A stretch of DNA of 30,300 bases from contig DAIUAM010000037.1 in assembly GCA_036847185.1 (NCBI GenBank), positions 1-30,300 on the forward strand, written 5' to 3'. The notes under the pieces were generated by a model. The model made no database searches, was not told the DNA's origin, and saw only the letters and a program-made list of their open reading frames with translations. This stretch comes from UBA4738 sp002413305. GTDB lineage: Bacteria > Actinomycetota > UBA4738. This document shows, piece by piece, positions 5,845 through 13,526 of the stretch; position 1 is the stretch's first letter; each line of letters opens with the position of its first letter. The translations under genes were made by a program, and so were the position numbers.

Positions 5845-8745
5845 ATGGGGGGCCCCGTGACCTTTCGAACCTGGCGCTCCATCTGCAGCAGCGTCGCGAT
5901 GCTCGGTTTGCTGCTGGTACCGCTCGCTGGGCGGGCTGAGGCCGTCACCGTCCCCATCGCGGTCGACGAGGCGTCCAACGCGGGCATCGCCCAGTCGACG
6001 CAGACGTGGAGCGCCGCCCTCGGCGACTACAACAACGACGGCCGGACCGACTTCCTGCTGTCCCGGCACGGCGAGAGCGCGGGCCAGCTGTGGTTGAACT
6101 CGGGGACCGGGCAGTTCAGCGTGGCGGCACTGTTCCCCATCACGGATCGCCACGACTGCGTCGCGGCCGACGTCAACGGCGACGGACGGCTCGACGCGTT
6201 CTGCTCGCGGGGCGGCAAGGACGGGACGTCCGTCAAGGCGAACGAGCTGTGGCTCCAGGGTTCGGGCTCGACGTTCACCGACCAGGGGGTGCCGGCCGGC
6301 CTGGCCGATCCGTACGGCCGCGGGCGGCACGCCGCCGTCATCGACGCGAACCACGACGGGCTGCCGGATCTGTTCGTCGGGACCTCGCCCGAGCGCCCGG
6401 ACGGGCTGCCGTCGACGAATCGCCTGTTCCTGAACACCGGCACGGGTACCTTCCGGGACGGGCCCGAGTTCGGCCTGGATCAGGAGATCGGCTCGTCGTG
6501 CGCGGTGGCCGCCGACGTGAACGGCGACGGGTTCCAGGACCTGTTGCTGTGTCCGGAGGGAACCGGACAGCTCCGCCTGTACCTGAACCAGGTCGGGGCG
6601 TCGTTCACCGACGTCTCGGCCGCGGCCGGCGTGGGGGGAGATGCCCAGGACGCCGCCCTGGTGGACCTCAACGGCGACCACCGGCTCGATCTGGTCGAGG
6701 TGGAGTCCTCCCAGCTGGTGGCGCTGTTGCAGGACGACCAGGGAGTGTTCCAGAGCTCGTTCACCATGCCGCTCCTCGCCGGCGCCGGCGTGGCCACCGG
6801 CGACGTGAACGGCGACGGCTCGCCGGACGTGTATGTCGTGCAAGGCGCGGGGGGGAGCGTCTCGAACGAGCCGGACCTGATGCTCCTGAACGACGGGACC
6901 GGGACGAACTTCACCCAGATGAGCATCCCCGAGACGAGCGTGGGCAAGGGGGACCGCGCCTACCCCTTGGACTACGACCACAACGGCTTGACCGACTTCC
7001 TGGTGCTCAACGGTGCCAAGAACGACGGTCCGATCCAGCTGATCGCCTTCTTCCCTCCCGCGCGCGTTCCTCGGTCCGATCCACGCCGCATCTCGGCACC
7101 ACTTCCCGCCTCTGCGGGCCTTCCGGGTTCGGCGCAGGCAGCATCGACCTGTGGCGCCGCGTGGAGCGAGGCGACCGCTCTGCTCACCGGCACCCGGACG
7201 GACCTGTTGACGGATCTGGCGGCCATCTCACCTTCGGACGCCTGGGCGGTGGGGACGAACCAGCTGGTCAAGGGCGGTCCGCCCTTGTATACGTTCGCGG
7301 AGCATTGGGACGGCTCATCCTGGACCCAGGTCCCGACGCCAGATCCCTCGCGGGGAGGGAACTCCCTCCACGCGGTCTCGGCGGTCGGAACGAACGACGT
7401 CTGGGCCATCGGCCAGCAGGTCCGGGGACTGGCGGTCAATACGCTGGCCGAGCATTGGGATGGCAACGTGTGGAGCACGGTCCCCACGGTGGATCCGATG
7501 CGGGACGACCTGCTGATCGGCCTCGCGGCCGCCGGCCCCTCGAACGTCTGGGCGGTGGGCTACGGCACGGACGGCACCGGTCATGTCCCCCTCCTGGAGG
7601 AGTGGGACGGCACCGCCTGGAGTGTGGCGTTCATCCCGGTCCCCTCCGGGGGCTGGACGGGTGACACGGCCCTGACCAGCGTCACGGCAGTCGCTCCCGA
7701 CGACGTATGGGCCGTCGGGTACGAGGGCAGCCCCGACGGGTTCCGCACGCTCACCCTGCACGATGACGGGACGGGGTGGAGTATCGTTCCCAGCCCCAAC
7801 ACGGGCACCTCCCTCACCGGCCAGGGGGATAACCTGCTGACTGGGGTCTCGGCGGTCGGGCCGAACGACGTGTGGGCGGTGGGCCTGAGCTACTCGCAGG
7901 CATTGCCCGGCTACCAGACGCTCACGCTCCACTTCGACGGCCAGTGGCACATCGTGGCCAGTCCCACCGTGGGCCAGGTGAGTGCCCTGCGCGACGTGGC
8001 GGCCCGCTCGAACGGCGACGTGTGGGCGGTGGGGACCGGATACACGGGGGGATACACCGCGTTGATCCTGCACAACGACGGGACGGAGTGGTCGCAGATG
8101 GCGAGCTCTACCATGGACCCTGTCGGAACCGACGAGCTCCTCGGCGTGGCCGGGGCGGGTGCCCGGGACTGGGCGGCCGGCTACAACGCGGCGACCGTCC
8201 AGAGCTTCCTGATCGAATCGCTGTGCCCGATCCAGGTACTGGACACCGGTTTCTCGCCGACAGCGACCACGGCGAGCGTCGGGGATACCCTCGCGTGGAG
8301 GGTTGGGACAACGGCGGCGTCCGGCCACATCGTGAAGGATCAGTCCGGGGTGTCCCTGTTCGCCTCCGCCCCGCTCTCGCCGGGCGGGTCCTTCACCTTC
8401 ACCTTCTTCGCGGCGGCCAAGGTGACCGTGCTCGATCCGACCGATGGACAGACCCTGATCGTGAAGGTGCCGCCCAAGGCCACGCCGGCCAGCGGGGACC
8501 CGTCCAAGACGTTCACGGTGACCTGGGCGTCGCAGACGCCGCCTACCGGGCTCGTGTACGACGTCCAGATCCAGCGGCCGGGCTCCAGCTCCTGGACGGC
8601 GTGGAAGACGGGCGTGACGGGCGTCTCCGCCTCGTTCGTCCCCGACGCCGGGACGGGTGGGTATTCGTTCCGGGCCAAGATCCGCCGACTCTCGAACGGC
8701 ACGTCCACGGGGTGGTCGCCGCCCGCGAAGATCACGGTCACCTGA
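5845..8745 (+). CDS. Secreted FG-GAP / WAVG beta-propeller / cupredoxin-like / Fn3 protein
   Basis: A 966-residue extracellular protein with a signal peptide (hydrophobic core VAMLGLLLVPLAG ending near GRAEA). Residues about 60-390 hold seven FG-GAP/VCBS repeats with calcium-binding cores such as DYNNDGRTD, DVNGDGRLD, DANHDGLPD and DYDHNGLTD, as in integrin-type propellers. Residues about 450-780 hold seven repeats around (D/N)VWAVG, probably a second propeller. Residues about 796-876 resemble a cupredoxin (SVGDTLAWR, GHIVKD, SPGGSFTFTF), but the Cys and second His that bind copper are missing. The last 85 residues look like a fibronectin type III domain (VYDVQIQRPGSSSW). No membrane anchor is seen. 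It probably binds glycans or the cell surface; no catalytic motif is visible. ATG 5845 is chosen; GTG 5857 behind a G-run is an alternative. Confidence 0.8.
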   Translation: MGGPVTFRTWRSICSSVAMLGLLLVPLAGRAEAVTVPIAVDEASNAGIAQSTQTWSAALGDYNNDGRTDFLLSRHGESAGQLWLNSGTGQFSVAALFPITDRHDCVAADVNGDGRLDAFCSRGGKDGTSVKANELWLQGSGSTFTDQGVPAGLADPYGRGRHAAVIDANHDGLPDLFVGTSPERPDGLPSTNRLFLNTGTGTFRDGPEFGLDQEIGSSCAVAADVNGDGFQDLLLCPEGTGQLRLYLNQVGASFTDVSAAAGVGGDAQDAALVDLNGDHRLDLVEVESSQLVALLQDDQGVFQSSFTMPLLAGAGVATGDVNGDGSPDVYVVQGAGGSVSNEPDLMLLNDGTGTNFTQMSIPETSVGKGDRAYPLDYDHNGLTDFLVLNGAKNDGPIQLIAFFPPARVPRSDPRRISAPLPASAGLPGSAQAASTCGAAWSEATALLTGTRTDLLTDLAAISPSDAWAVGTNQLVKGGPPLYTFAEHWDGSSWTQVPTPDPSRGGNSLHAVSAVGTNDVWAIGQQVRGLAVNTLAEHWDGNVWSTVPTVDPMRDDLLIGLAAAGPSNVWAVGYGTDGTGHVPLLEEWDGTAWSVAFIPVPSGGWTGDTALTSVTAVAPDDVWAVGYEGSPDGFRTLTLHDDGTGWSIVPSPNTGTSLTGQGDNLLTGVSAVGPNDVWAVGLSYSQALPGYQTLTLHFDGQWHIVASPTVGQVSALRDVAARSNGDVWAVGTGYTGGYTALILHNDGTEWSQMASSTMDPVGTDELLGVAGAGARDWAAGYNAATVQSFLIESLCPIQVLDTGFSPTATTASVGDTLAWRVGTTAASGHIVKDQSGVSLFASAPLSPGGSFTFTFFAAAKVTVLDPTDGQTLIVKVPPKATPASGDPSKTFTVTWASQTPPTGLVYDVQIQRPGSSSWTAWKTGVTGVSASFVPDAGTGGYSFRAKIRRLSNGTSTGWSPPAKITVT

Positions 8746-8772
8746 ACGAAAACCCGGTTGGCGATGGGGGCA

Positions 8773-8802
8773 TTGACGGTGCTCGGAGAAGGCTGGGAAA
8801 AT
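8773..8802 (+). promoter_or_regulatory. Candidate promoter of the hydrolase pair
   Basis: TTGACG at 8773-8778 and GAAAAT at 8797-8802 are 18 bases apart, the best -35/-10 pair seen in the window. They lie in the 120-base gap after the FG-GAP gene and would give a leader of about 57 bases before ATG 8866. Confidence 0.4.
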
Positions 8803-8865
8803 CGCCCCTTCCACGAGTGCACCTTTCCTGGAATGTGGATCCGACCGGGCCTCGAGAGAGAAGAC

Positions 8866-9852
8866 ATGCCGATCGACGAAGAATCGCTCACCCAAAGCCG
8901 CAGCTATGAGAACCACGAACTTGGACTGCGTGAGGAGTTCCTGCAGCCTGCACTGGGGTCGGGGCGGACGGTGGCCGTGTTGGCCCATCCGACCGGACCA
9001 GCCAAGAGCGTCGGGTTCGTCCTCTGCCATTCCTTCGCCGCCGAGCAGCTTCACCTGTCCCACGTGGAGGCCGTCGTGGCCCGGCGGGTGGCAGCGGCCG
9101 GATTCCCGGTCCTGCGCTACCACGGCCAGGGGTACGGGGACAGCGAGGCCCCGATCGAAGACATCCGGCTCTCCTCGCATCTCGCCGATGCCCTGGACGC
9201 GGTGAAGCTGATGTCGGAGCTGCCCGGGATCGAACGCGTAGGGATCATGGGCCCCCGGTTCGGAGGACTGGTGGCCGGCCTGACCGCCGACCGCGAGGGT
9301 CTGGACCTCCTGGTCACCTGGCAACCGGTGGTCAGCGGCCAGCAGTACATGCGCGACTACGTCCGCCAGCAGCTCGTGCATTCGGTGGTGCTCCAGGCCG
9401 GGGACCGGGCGAGCGGTACCGGCTCCGCGGACCTTCGGACCCGCCTGCGGGAACAGGGGTGGCTGGACGTGAAGGGGTTCCCGCTCAGCCGGGAGGCGTT
9501 CGAGGAGATCGGCGGGGTCGACCTCCTCCGCGACCTCCGCAGCTTCGCCGGCCACTCCCTGCTGGTCTCAATCGGCCGCGGCGAACGGGCCGACCCCGCA
9601 ATCGACAAGCTGGCCGCGCGACTGGAGGAGCTCGGCGGCGACTGCGCGCGGGCAGCCGTGCGAGATGCCAGCGGGGGGCAGTTCGGCCAGCACCATCACC
9701 AGAACCGGCCGGGCGGCATCAAGGTTGACCGTCAGCTCGAGCTGGGCGACGCCCTGGCCGAGGTGACGGTCCGGTGGATCGAACAGACCGCGGGCGGCCT
9801 GGCCGCGTCCGCGCCGGACCGAGGACCCGGCTCCGAGCGGACGGTTCGATGA
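8866..9852 (+). CDS. Alpha/beta hydrolase-fold protein lacking the nucleophile (exosortase hydrolase 2-like)
   Basis: A 328-residue alpha/beta hydrolase-fold protein. The strand-loop segments VGFVLCHSFAAEQ and FPVLRYHGQGYGDSEA are typical, but the nucleophile elbow G-x-S-x-G reads G129-P-R-F-G, with Arg131 in place of Ser. It is therefore probably not a classical serine hydrolase. I recall that the 'exosortase A system-associated hydrolase 2' family has an Arg-containing elbow and a similar HSFAEE-type loop, and that it is found next to a hydrolase 1 partner, as here: the next gene starts inside this stop codon (ATGA). That family sits in exopolysaccharide loci with an ACP and an AMP ligase, but its reaction is unknown. 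ATG 8866 behind a GAGAGAGAAG stretch is chosen; the frame is open to a TTG at 8758. No signal peptide, so cytoplasmic. Confidence 0.7.
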   Translation: MPIDEESLTQSRSYENHELGLREEFLQPALGSGRTVAVLAHPTGPAKSVGFVLCHSFAAEQLHLSHVEAVVARRVAAAGFPVLRYHGQGYGDSEAPIEDIRLSSHLADALDAVKLMSELPGIERVGIMGPRFGGLVAGLTADREGLDLLVTWQPVVSGQQYMRDYVRQQLVHSVVLQAGDRASGTGSADLRTRLREQGWLDVKGFPLSREAFEEIGGVDLLRDLRSFAGHSLLVSIGRGERADPAIDKLAARLEELGGDCARAAVRDASGGQFGQHHHQNRPGGIKVDRQLELGDALAEVTVRWIEQTAGGLAASAPDRGPGSERTVR

Positions 9853-10700
9853 GGGAGTACCCGGTCTTCGTCCCGTTCGAAGGGGAGCACATCGCGGTCG
9901 TTCTGACCCTCCCCGACGAGGACCCCATCGCCCTGGTCGCCCTGCTGACCGGCGGCAGCGCCGCCCGCAGCCACCTGTACGGGGTGTGGACCCGCGCAGC
10001 CCGGCGTCTGGCCGACGAGCGGGGGCTGGCGTCCATCCGGTTCGACTACATCGGGACCGGAGACAGCACGGGGATCCTCCCGGAGTGGCGGCTTTCGAAC
10101 ATGCCGGTCGAGCAGGTGCTGGCCGCCATCCGGTTCGGCATGGCTGCGGCGGGCGTCGACCGGATGGCGCTGACCGGGTTCTGCATGGGCGGGCGGGTCG
10201 CCCTGGCCGTCGCCGTGGACGCTCTGGACTGCGCAGGGGCGATCCTGGTCCGGGTCCCCGTCCTGGAGCCGAGTGGGGTGTCCGACGCGCTCCGACGAGC
10301 CCGGGAGTCTGGTCCGGCGTCGTTCTTCGAGCGAAGGCTGAAGCAGGGCAACCTCGTCCGGCGGCTCCTGCGGTCCCTGGTCCGCCGCAAGCGGAAGGCC
10401 AGCCCGTGGGTGCGCCGGGGCCTGGCCACCGCCCTCGACCACGGGCGCTTGCTGCTGCTGTATGACGAGGAGGACTTCACGTTCGGCGAGCACGTCAAGA
10501 AGGAGCTGGAGCGGATGATCGGCGCGCTGTCACCCGCGCAGCGTTCGAACTACGAGCTCACGGTGCTGCCGGGGCGAGGGATGCAGGCTTTGCAGTCCCG
10601 GGAGATCCAGCAAGAGCTCATCGACATCGTCGTCACGTGGATGGGTGGGCTGTTCGCTCCCACTCCGGCCCGGGGAACCTCGGCTCCGGTTCGAGGCTGA
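9849..10700 (+). CDS. Alpha/beta hydrolase-fold protein with Cys nucleophile (exosortase hydrolase 1-like)
   Basis: A 283-residue alpha/beta hydrolase-fold protein. The oxyanion region ALLTGGSAARSH, the segment SIRFDYIGTGDSTG and the elbow G110-F-C-M-G are visible. The nucleophile is Cys112 rather than Ser, which suggests a thioester-directed or acyl-transfer activity. It is coupled to the preceding gene by a 4-base overlap, so the two proteins probably act together. From memory, exosortase-A-associated hydrolase 1 proteins also carry Cys here. The long basic stretch RRLLRSLVRRKRKASPWVRR in the cap region is unusual. The catalytic His is not clearly placed: the expected region reads LPGRGMQAL, without His. 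It is probably cytoplasmic and may act on the ACP-bound or lipid-linked intermediate; that role is inferred from context only. Confidence 0.7.
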   Translation: MREYPVFVPFEGEHIAVVLTLPDEDPIALVALLTGGSAARSHLYGVWTRAARRLADERGLASIRFDYIGTGDSTGILPEWRLSNMPVEQVLAAIRFGMAAAGVDRMALTGFCMGGRVALAVAVDALDCAGAILVRVPVLEPSGVSDALRRARESGPASFFERRLKQGNLVRRLLRSLVRRKRKASPWVRRGLATALDHGRLLLLYDEEDFTFGEHVKKELERMIGALSPAQRSNYELTVLPGRGMQALQSREIQQELIDIVVTWMGGLFAPTPARGTSAPVRG

Positions 10701-10714
10701 GCCTGTTCGTCCGA

Positions 10715-10737
10715 TTCGGCGCTCCCGGGAGGCCGAA
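10715..10737. terminator. Bidirectional hairpin between convergent genes
   Basis: TTCGGC at 10715-10720 pairs with GCCGAA at 10732-10737, enclosing the palindrome CTCCCGGGAG at 10722-10731. It fills the 39-base gap between the hydrolase stop (10700) and the stop of the minus-strand esterase (10740), the expected place for a two-way terminator. Confidence 0.6.
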
Positions 10738-10739
10738 CC

Positions 10740-11888
10740 TCACCTCCGGTACGGACTGTTCCGTCGCCGAGCCGCGAGCCACATCAGGAGCCCGACGAGG
10801 AGGATCGCCCCGGCGGCAGCGGCGGCGATGGGGATCACCGGGACGCTGGAGTGGCTCGAAGGGGAAGGGGAACCGTCCGCGTTGCCGTTGCCGCCCTGAC
10901 CGATCGTCGGGCTCGACGTGGGGTGTGGGCTGGAGCTCGGCTTCGGGCTCGAGGCCACACACTTGGCGGCCTTCAAGTAGGTGTTCAGGAAGTCGATCGT
11001 GGGCTGGATCGCGAACGCCGTGTAGTCGAAGGCATGCCCGCCGGCCGGCCTGCTGAAGAAGGCGTTCGGGATGTGGAGCCGCTTGAGCTTGTTCAGGTAC
11101 TCGAGGGCCTGGTCCAGCGGCATGAACTCGTGTTGCGAGTTGGCGACGAATTGGGGCGGGTCGGTCTTGTCAAGGTAGGTGATGGCAGAAGCCTTGATCA
11201 CCGCCGCGGTCGCGTCGGCGGGTCCGATCAACTGCCGGTGGTGTGCGCCGAGCACGCCCGCGTATTCCTCGATAGCGTCCGCCCCCCCGATCTGCTCGGT
11301 GACGATCTGGTTGAGGTCCAGCGCGCCGGACCAGGTGACCACTGCTACCACCCGCGTGCCCGAGCACAGCGACCCGGTCCCCTCGTCACCGACCGCCGCG
11401 GCCAGCGTTCCTCCGGCGGACCCTCCGAACGCCGCGATCCGTGACGGGTCCACGTTGAACTGCCCGGCGTGCTCCCGGATGTAGGAGACGGCGCTCTGGA
11501 CGTCCTGGACCGGGGCCGGGTAGTGGAACTCTGGGGCGAGCCGGTAGTTGACGGTGAACGCCTCGAACCCGGCCTGGGCCAGGTCCTGGGCCACCGTGAC
11601 GACCTGCTGGTCGGCCTTGTCGCCCTTCACGAACCCGCCCGGGTGGAGGACCACGACGGCGGCGAACGGACCGGTCCCGGACGGCCGATAGACGTCCATC
11701 GCGAGCGGGACCCCGGCCGGGGCGGCGAACTGCACGTCGCTCTGCGTCGCTCCAGTCGAGACCTGCGCCCCGGCTGGCAGCGGGACGTCAAGCGCCCCGG
11801 CAACGAACCACAGCGCGGCCAGCAGCGAAACGGCTGCCCCAGACCAGGGCGTCAGACGATGGACGGAGGAAAAGGGACGTGAGGACAA
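10740..11888 (-). CDS. Secreted, membrane-anchored alpha/beta hydrolase (esterase/lipase)
   Basis: A 382-residue protein with an N-terminal hydrophobic signal (AAVSLLAALWFVAGALDVPL) and a hormone-sensitive-lipase-like alpha/beta hydrolase domain. The oxyanion motif is HPGG at residues 82-85, the nucleophile Ser157 lies in GGSAGG, and a His follows in AGGHAFDY. After about residue 315 comes a Ser/Pro-rich linker, then a membrane span (IPIAAAAAGAILLVGLLMWL) and a basic tail (AARRRNSPYRR), so the enzyme is held at the cell surface by its C-terminus. No LPxTG motif is present. It could deacylate the exported polysaccharide or a lipid; the substrate is not shown. The only start near the -10 box is a TTG at 11888 with 9 bases between, so a leaderless TTG start is proposed. 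Confidence 0.82.
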   Translation of the reverse strand: MSSRPFSSVHRLTPWSGAAVSLLAALWFVAGALDVPLPAGAQVSTGATQSDVQFAAPAGVPLAMDVYRPSGTGPFAAVVVLHPGGFVKGDKADQQVVTVAQDLAQAGFEAFTVNYRLAPEFHYPAPVQDVQSAVSYIREHAGQFNVDPSRIAAFGGSAGGTLAAAVGDEGTGSLCSGTRVVAVVTWSGALDLNQIVTEQIGGADAIEEYAGVLGAHHRQLIGPADATAAVIKASAITYLDKTDPPQFVANSQHEFMPLDQALEYLNKLKRLHIPNAFFSRPAGGHAFDYTAFAIQPTIDFLNTYLKAAKCVASSPKPSSSPHPTSSPTIGQGGNGNADGSPSPSSHSSVPVIPIAAAAAGAILLVGLLMWLAARRRNSPYRR

Positions 11889-11897
11889 GGCGGTTGC

Positions 11898-11903
11898 ACT
11901 ATA
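11898..11903 (-). promoter_or_regulatory. -10 element TATAGT, likely leaderless start
   Basis: On the minus strand TATAGT stands 9 bases before the TTG at 11888. There is no Shine-Dalgarno site, so the transcript probably starts at or within a few bases of the codon. Confidence 0.5.
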
Positions 11904-11916
11904 TCGGACTCGGCTC

Positions 11917-11938
11917 GGACGGGCCGGGAGAGCCGTCC
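11917..11938 (-). terminator. Possible terminator of the propeller/sulfatase operon
   Basis: GGACGG at 11917-11922 can pair with CCGTCC at 11933-11938 around a 10-base loop. It lies about 70 bases after the propeller gene stop and upstream of the esterase promoter. No T-run. Confidence 0.3.
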
Positions 11939-12005
11939 CGCCCGCTCATTCGGCGCAGAATCTCCGAAATCTAGATGGCGCGGGAGACTCCACCTCTCGC
12001 CCAGG

Positions 12006-13526
12006 TCAGGGCAGGGCGAACGCGTACACCTTTTCGTCGGCCGATCCCACGTAGACCACGCCGTCCGAGATGGACGGCGAGGTTCGAACGGCCCCGCCGG
12101 TCGTGAAGGACCACAGACGGGAGCATGGCGATGAACACGAGGTCGTGGCCAGGAAGCCGTAGACCGCGCCCTTCCCGGAGCCCACGTACACCACGCCGTT
12201 CGCGATCCCGGGGGTGGACTTGATCGTCAGCTGCCCGAGGGAGGCCGTCCACAGCGGCTGGCAGGGCGTGGTGCAAGATGTGGGGAACGCGTACAGGTTG
12301 CCGTCCCCGGAGCCCGTGTAGACCACCCCGTTGAAGACCGAGGGAGAGCCGTGGATGGTGCCCCCGGTGGTGCCGGTCCACAGCGGCTGGCAAGGTGTGG
12401 AGCACGTGGCCGGGAACGCGTACAGCTGGTGCTTCTCGTCCCCCGCGTAGACGACCCCGCCGGACACGGTCACCGAGGACTGGACCGCCCCCAGCGTGTT
12501 TCCCGACCACAGGGGCTGACAGCGCGTGGGCGGTGTCGCGCAGACCGGACCGGCCGGATAGGCCAGGACCTGCCCCCTCAGGGAGCCCACGTAGACCACG
12601 CCGTTCACGATGGCCGGGTACGACCGGACGCCGCCGCCCGGGCTGGCCAGCCAGTCGAGGTTCCCGGTCGCCTCGTCGAGGGCGTACAGGTTGCCGTCGT
12701 GCGATCCGATGTACACCACACCGTCCAGCACCGCGGCGGAGCCGCGCACGTCGGCCTTGGTCGTGTAGGTCCACACGGGGGAGCACGGGGTGGAGCACGT
12801 CTCGGGGAAGGCGTAGACCTTGCCGTCGTTCGACCCGACGAGGACCTTACCGTCGGCCACGGTGGGGGAGGAGAAGATCGAGGCCCCGGTGGTGGCCACC
12901 CAGACAGGCGCACAGGTCCCCCCACCCGTCGCGCAGTGCGTCTGGAAGGCGTACAGCTTGCCGTCGTTCGAGCCGACGAAGACCATGCCGTCGGCCACGG
13001 CCGCGGAGGAGTTCACGTGGCCCGTGGTCAGACCCGTCCACTCCACCGTGAGCCCATGCACGTTGGATGGTCCCACCACGTTCTCGTACGGATTGACGCC
13101 GGTGTGCGCCAGGTCGAATCCCATATGCGTCCAGGGTGTCTGGACCAGGAAGGTCGTCTGGGCAGACAGGCTGGTCGACTCGCCGGTTGTCGTGATGGTG
13201 TGGTTCCCAGGTGTGGCCGAAGCCGGGATCGTGACGGTGTGGCTGAACGACCCCACGGTGTTAGTCCTGGCCCTGCCCAGGTTCGCGGTGTCGAACGTGA
13301 AGTCCACGACCTCCTGGGCACCGAACCCTTGGCCATCGAGGGAGGGAGTCGTCGTCGGCGGCCCGACCGCCGGGGTGACGGAGAGCGACGTGGAGGCGGC
13401 GGGGGAGGAGCCCGCGACCGGGCCCCGGGAGAGCGAGCCGGTCGTCGCCAGCAGGAGCGCCGTGAAGGCCAGACCCCAACGAGCGGGCCGTATCCGGCCC
13501 GTGTCCGTACGTACCTGCGGGATCAC
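12006..13526 (-). CDS. Secreted PQQ-type beta-propeller protein with disulfide-like Cys pairs
   Basis: A 506-residue exported protein: signal peptide (core LAFTALLLATTG), an Ig/TIG-like module at about 45-125 (TPAVGPP..., GSFSHTVTIPASATPGNHTI), then about seven propeller blades built on (G)VVYVGS.DG.LYAF. Between blades are paired cysteines in the form CSTPCSPVW, CSTPCQPLW, CTTPCQPLW, CSSPCSRLW, which would form small disulfide loops outside the cell. There are no quinone-binding or dehydrogenase residues to recognise, so it is probably a binding or scaffold protein rather than an enzyme. It starts with a GTG that overlaps the sulfatase stop (GTGA), so it is co-translated with the sulfatase. 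The TIG-like module resembles those at the end of the kelch protein at 18407. Confidence 0.82.
   Translation of the reverse strand: MIPQVRTDTGRIRPARWGLAFTALLLATTGSLSRGPVAGSSPAASTSLSVTPAVGPPTTTPSLDGQGFGAQEVVDFTFDTANLGRARTNTVGSFSHTVTIPASATPGNHTITTTGESTSLSAQTTFLVQTPWTHMGFDLAHTGVNPYENVVGPSNVHGLTVEWTGLTTGHVNSSAAVADGMVFVGSNDGKLYAFQTHCATGGGTCAPVWVATTGASIFSSPTVADGKVLVGSNDGKVYAFPETCSTPCSPVWTYTTKADVRGSAAVLDGVVYIGSHDGNLYALDEATGNLDWLASPGGGVRSYPAIVNGVVYVGSLRGQVLAYPAGPVCATPPTRCQPLWSGNTLGAVQSSVTVSGGVVYAGDEKHQLYAFPATCSTPCQPLWTGTTGGTIHGSPSVFNGVVYTGSGDGNLYAFPTSCTTPCQPLWTASLGQLTIKSTPGIANGVVYVGSGKGAVYGFLATTSCSSPCSRLWSFTTGGAVRTSPSISDGVVYVGSADEKVYAFALP

Noticed and set aside
3709..6981. Open frame of 1090 codons on the minus strand
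   Set aside because: It covers the complementary strand of the dehydrogenase, ligase and FG-GAP genes and crosses their boundaries; the translation has no domain pattern, whereas the plus strand encodes clear families.
7315..9555. Open frame of 746 codons on the minus strand
   Set aside because: Antisense to the FG-GAP and hydrolase genes, low-complexity and without start signals.
10740..10860. Sortase (LPxTG) or PEP-CTERM signal at the end of the esterase
   Set aside because: The tail has a membrane span and basic end but neither LPxTG nor PEP before it, so it is described only as a membrane anchor.
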